This document shows positions 33,657 to 34,944 of a stretch of 34,944 nucleotides of DNA, piece after piece (the stretch's first letter is position 1; each line of letters begins with the position of its first letter). This DNA is from Bacteroidota bacterium (GTDB lineage: Bacteria > Bacteroidota > Bacteroidia > Bacteroidales > Rikenellaceae). The notes below the pieces were generated by a model, which worked only from the letters and a program-made list of their open reading frames with translations, did not search any database and was not told the origin of the DNA. The translations under genes and the position numbers were made by a program. The stretch spans positions 1-34,944 of the forward strand of contig JAEZPN010000115.1 of NCBI GenBank assembly GCA_023413645.1. The letters run 5' to 3'.

Positions 33657-34943
33657 TTAATGTGCGTAGTCGGCAAAGAAATCATTACCCTTATCGTCAA
33701 CGATGATGAAGGCAGGGAAGTTCTCAACATAGATCTTACGTACAGCCTCCATGCCGAGCTCCTCGAAGTCTACGACCTCAACGCTCTTGATAGAGTTCTT
33801 AGCAAGGATAGCTGCAGGACCACCGATAGAGCCGAGGTAGAAGCCACCGTTAGCCTTACATGCGTCGGTAACCTGCTGTGAGCGGTTGCCCTTAGCTACC
33901 ATGACCATAGAACCACCAGCCTTCTGGAAGAGGTCTACGTATGAGTCCATACGGCCTGCTGTTGTAGGACCGAATGAACCTGATGCCATGCCTGCGGGAG
34001 TCTTAGCGGGACCTGCGTAGTATACGGGGTGCTTCTTGAAGTACTCGGGCATAGGCTTACCCTCGTCGAGCATCTGCTTGATGCGTGCGTGAGCGATGTC
34101 GCGAGCCACAACAAGTGTACCCTTAAGGTTGAGACGTGTCTTGATGGGGTACTTAGAGAGAATCTCGCGTACCTTGTCCATACCCTCGTCGAGGTCGATG
34201 TCTACTGCGGGAGACATTGCAGGAGCCTGTGCGGGGAGGAAGCGTGCGGGGTTCTTCTCAAGCTGCTCGAGGAAGATACCCTCGGGAGTGATCTTAGCCT
34301 TGATGTTACGGTCTGCAGAGCAGCTTACGCCGATAGCAACGGGGCATGATGCAGCGTGGCGAGGTGCGCGGATAACGCGAACATCGTGTACGTAGTACTT
34401 ACCACCGAACTGTGCGCCGAGGCCAATCTCCTGGCAGATCTTCTCCACCTTAGCCTCCCACTCGAGGTCGCGGAAGCAACGGCCACCCTCGTTACCCGAT
34501 GTTGGGAGCTCGTCGAGGTAGCCTGCAGATGCCTTCTTAACTGTTGAGAGACACATCTCTGCAGATGTACCACCAATACACAATGCGAGGTGATAGGGAG
34601 GACATGCCGATGTACCGAGGTCGAGGATATGCTTCTTAATAAATGCTGTCAACGACTCCTCGTTAAGCAATGCCTTAGTCTGCTGGTAGAGGAATGTCTT
34701 ATTTGCCGAGCCACCACCCTTAGTGATGAACAAGAACTCGTACTCCATGCCGGGGTGACCAGCGTAGATGTCGATCTGTGCGGGGAGGTTAGAGCCAGAG
34801 TTCTTCTCCTCGGTCATAGTGAAGGGGACAACCTGTGAGTAGCGGAGGTTGCGCTCCTTGTATGTCTCATAGACACCACGTGAGATGCACTCAGCGTCGT
34901 TAGCGCCGGTATATACATCCTCACCCTTGTGACCGATGCAGAT
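33657..34943 (-). CDS. fumA: Class I fumarate hydratase, 5' end outside window
   Basis: About 428 residues are visible and the frame is open to the window edge, so the true start lies beyond 34944; a Met at 34817 is internal. The visible start ICIGHKGEDVYTGAND and the cluster-binding regions (for example TSACPPYHLALCIGG) belong to the iron-sulphur, oxygen-sensitive class I fumarases. The C-terminal domain reads YYAGPAKTPAGM, FGPTTAGRMDSYV and VMVAKGNRSQQV. It converts fumarate and malate, likely in the succinate/fumarate-reducing branch of an anaerobe. fumA is a family-level label, because fumA and fumB products look alike. Confidence 0.93.
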   Translation of the reverse strand: MCIGHKGEDVYTGANDAECISRGVYETYKERNLRYSQVVPFTMTEEKNSGSNLPAQIDIYAGHPGMEYEFLFITKGGGSANKTFLYQQTKALLNEESLTAFIKKHILDLGTSACPPYHLALCIGGTSAEMCLSTVKKASAGYLDELPTSGNEGGRCFRDLEWEAKVEKICQEIGLGAQFGGKYYVHDVRVIRAPRHAASCPVAIGVSCSADRNIKAKITPEGIFLEQLEKNPARFLPAQAPAMSPAVDIDLDEGMDKVREILSKYPIKTRLNLKGTLVVARDIAHARIKQMLDEGKPMPEYFKKHPVYYAGPAKTPAGMASGSFGPTTAGRMDSYVDLFQKAGGSMVMVAKGNRSQQVTDACKANGGFYLGSIGGPAAILAKNSIKSVEVVDFEELGMEAVRKIYVENFPAFIIVDDKGNDFFADYAH

Positions 34944-34944
34944 T

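Overview
The window looks like chromosomal DNA from a member of the Bacteroidales. The evidence is a Bat aerotolerance locus (moxR, DUF58, batA/B/C and a separate batD/E), the Bacteroidota sigma-ABfr promoter elements (TTTG about 18-20 bases upstream of TAnnTTTG) ahead of several genes, near absence of Shine-Dalgarno sites, and the overall gene families. The roughly 50% G+C and the gene set would fit a Rikenellaceae/Alistipes-like gut bacterium, but that finer placement is a guess. No rRNA, tRNA, CRISPR array, insertion sequence or prophage was seen.

Layout. (1) 1-1619, plus strand: the 3' end of a probable mcrB, interrupted by an in-frame stop, then mcrC, a modified-DNA restriction system. 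(2) 1597-9964, minus strand: a nearly gapless run moxR - DUF58 - membrane protein - batC - batA - batB, then pepD and an unusual protein kinase that overlaps the end of mcrC. (3) 10071-19305, minus strand: eight genes with gaps of 11 bases or less: U32 peptidase/rRNA hydroxylase family, rRNA methyltransferase family, two half-size chromate transporters, pcrA helicase, a family 2 glycosyltransferase, nth and an S41 lipoprotein protease. (4) 19532-22117, minus strand: a secreted WG-repeat protein with a long structured leader and a strong terminator. (5) 22380-24714, plus strand: serS, a 56-residue ferredoxin with its own promoter and terminator, and a short-chain dehydrogenase. (6) 24763-26934, minus strand: aspartokinase followed by a TraB/GumN protein. 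(7) 27106-30059, plus strand: galE, a probable outer-membrane protein and an MscS-type channel. (8) 30113-33355, minus strand: batD - batE - recR. (9) 33356-33656: 300 non-coding bases with two long palindromic elements. (10) 33657-34943, minus strand: a class I fumarase cut by the window edge.

How the genes fit together. The Bat proteins probably form an inner-membrane/periplasmic assembly: a MoxR AAA+ ATPase, von Willebrand A (VWA) proteins, and TPR and Ig-like scaffold proteins. They sit in two blocks about 21 kb apart, with batC ahead of batA, unlike the classical Bacteroides fragilis order. The eight-gene minus-strand operon mixes RNA modification, DNA repair and envelope functions. The most unusual items are the stop codon near the end of mcrB, the split and reordered Bat locus with a repeat-built batC tail, the kinase with DFD in place of DFG, and the palindromic elements at 33440-33509 and 33548-33648. 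I did not find a clearly new multi-gene system.
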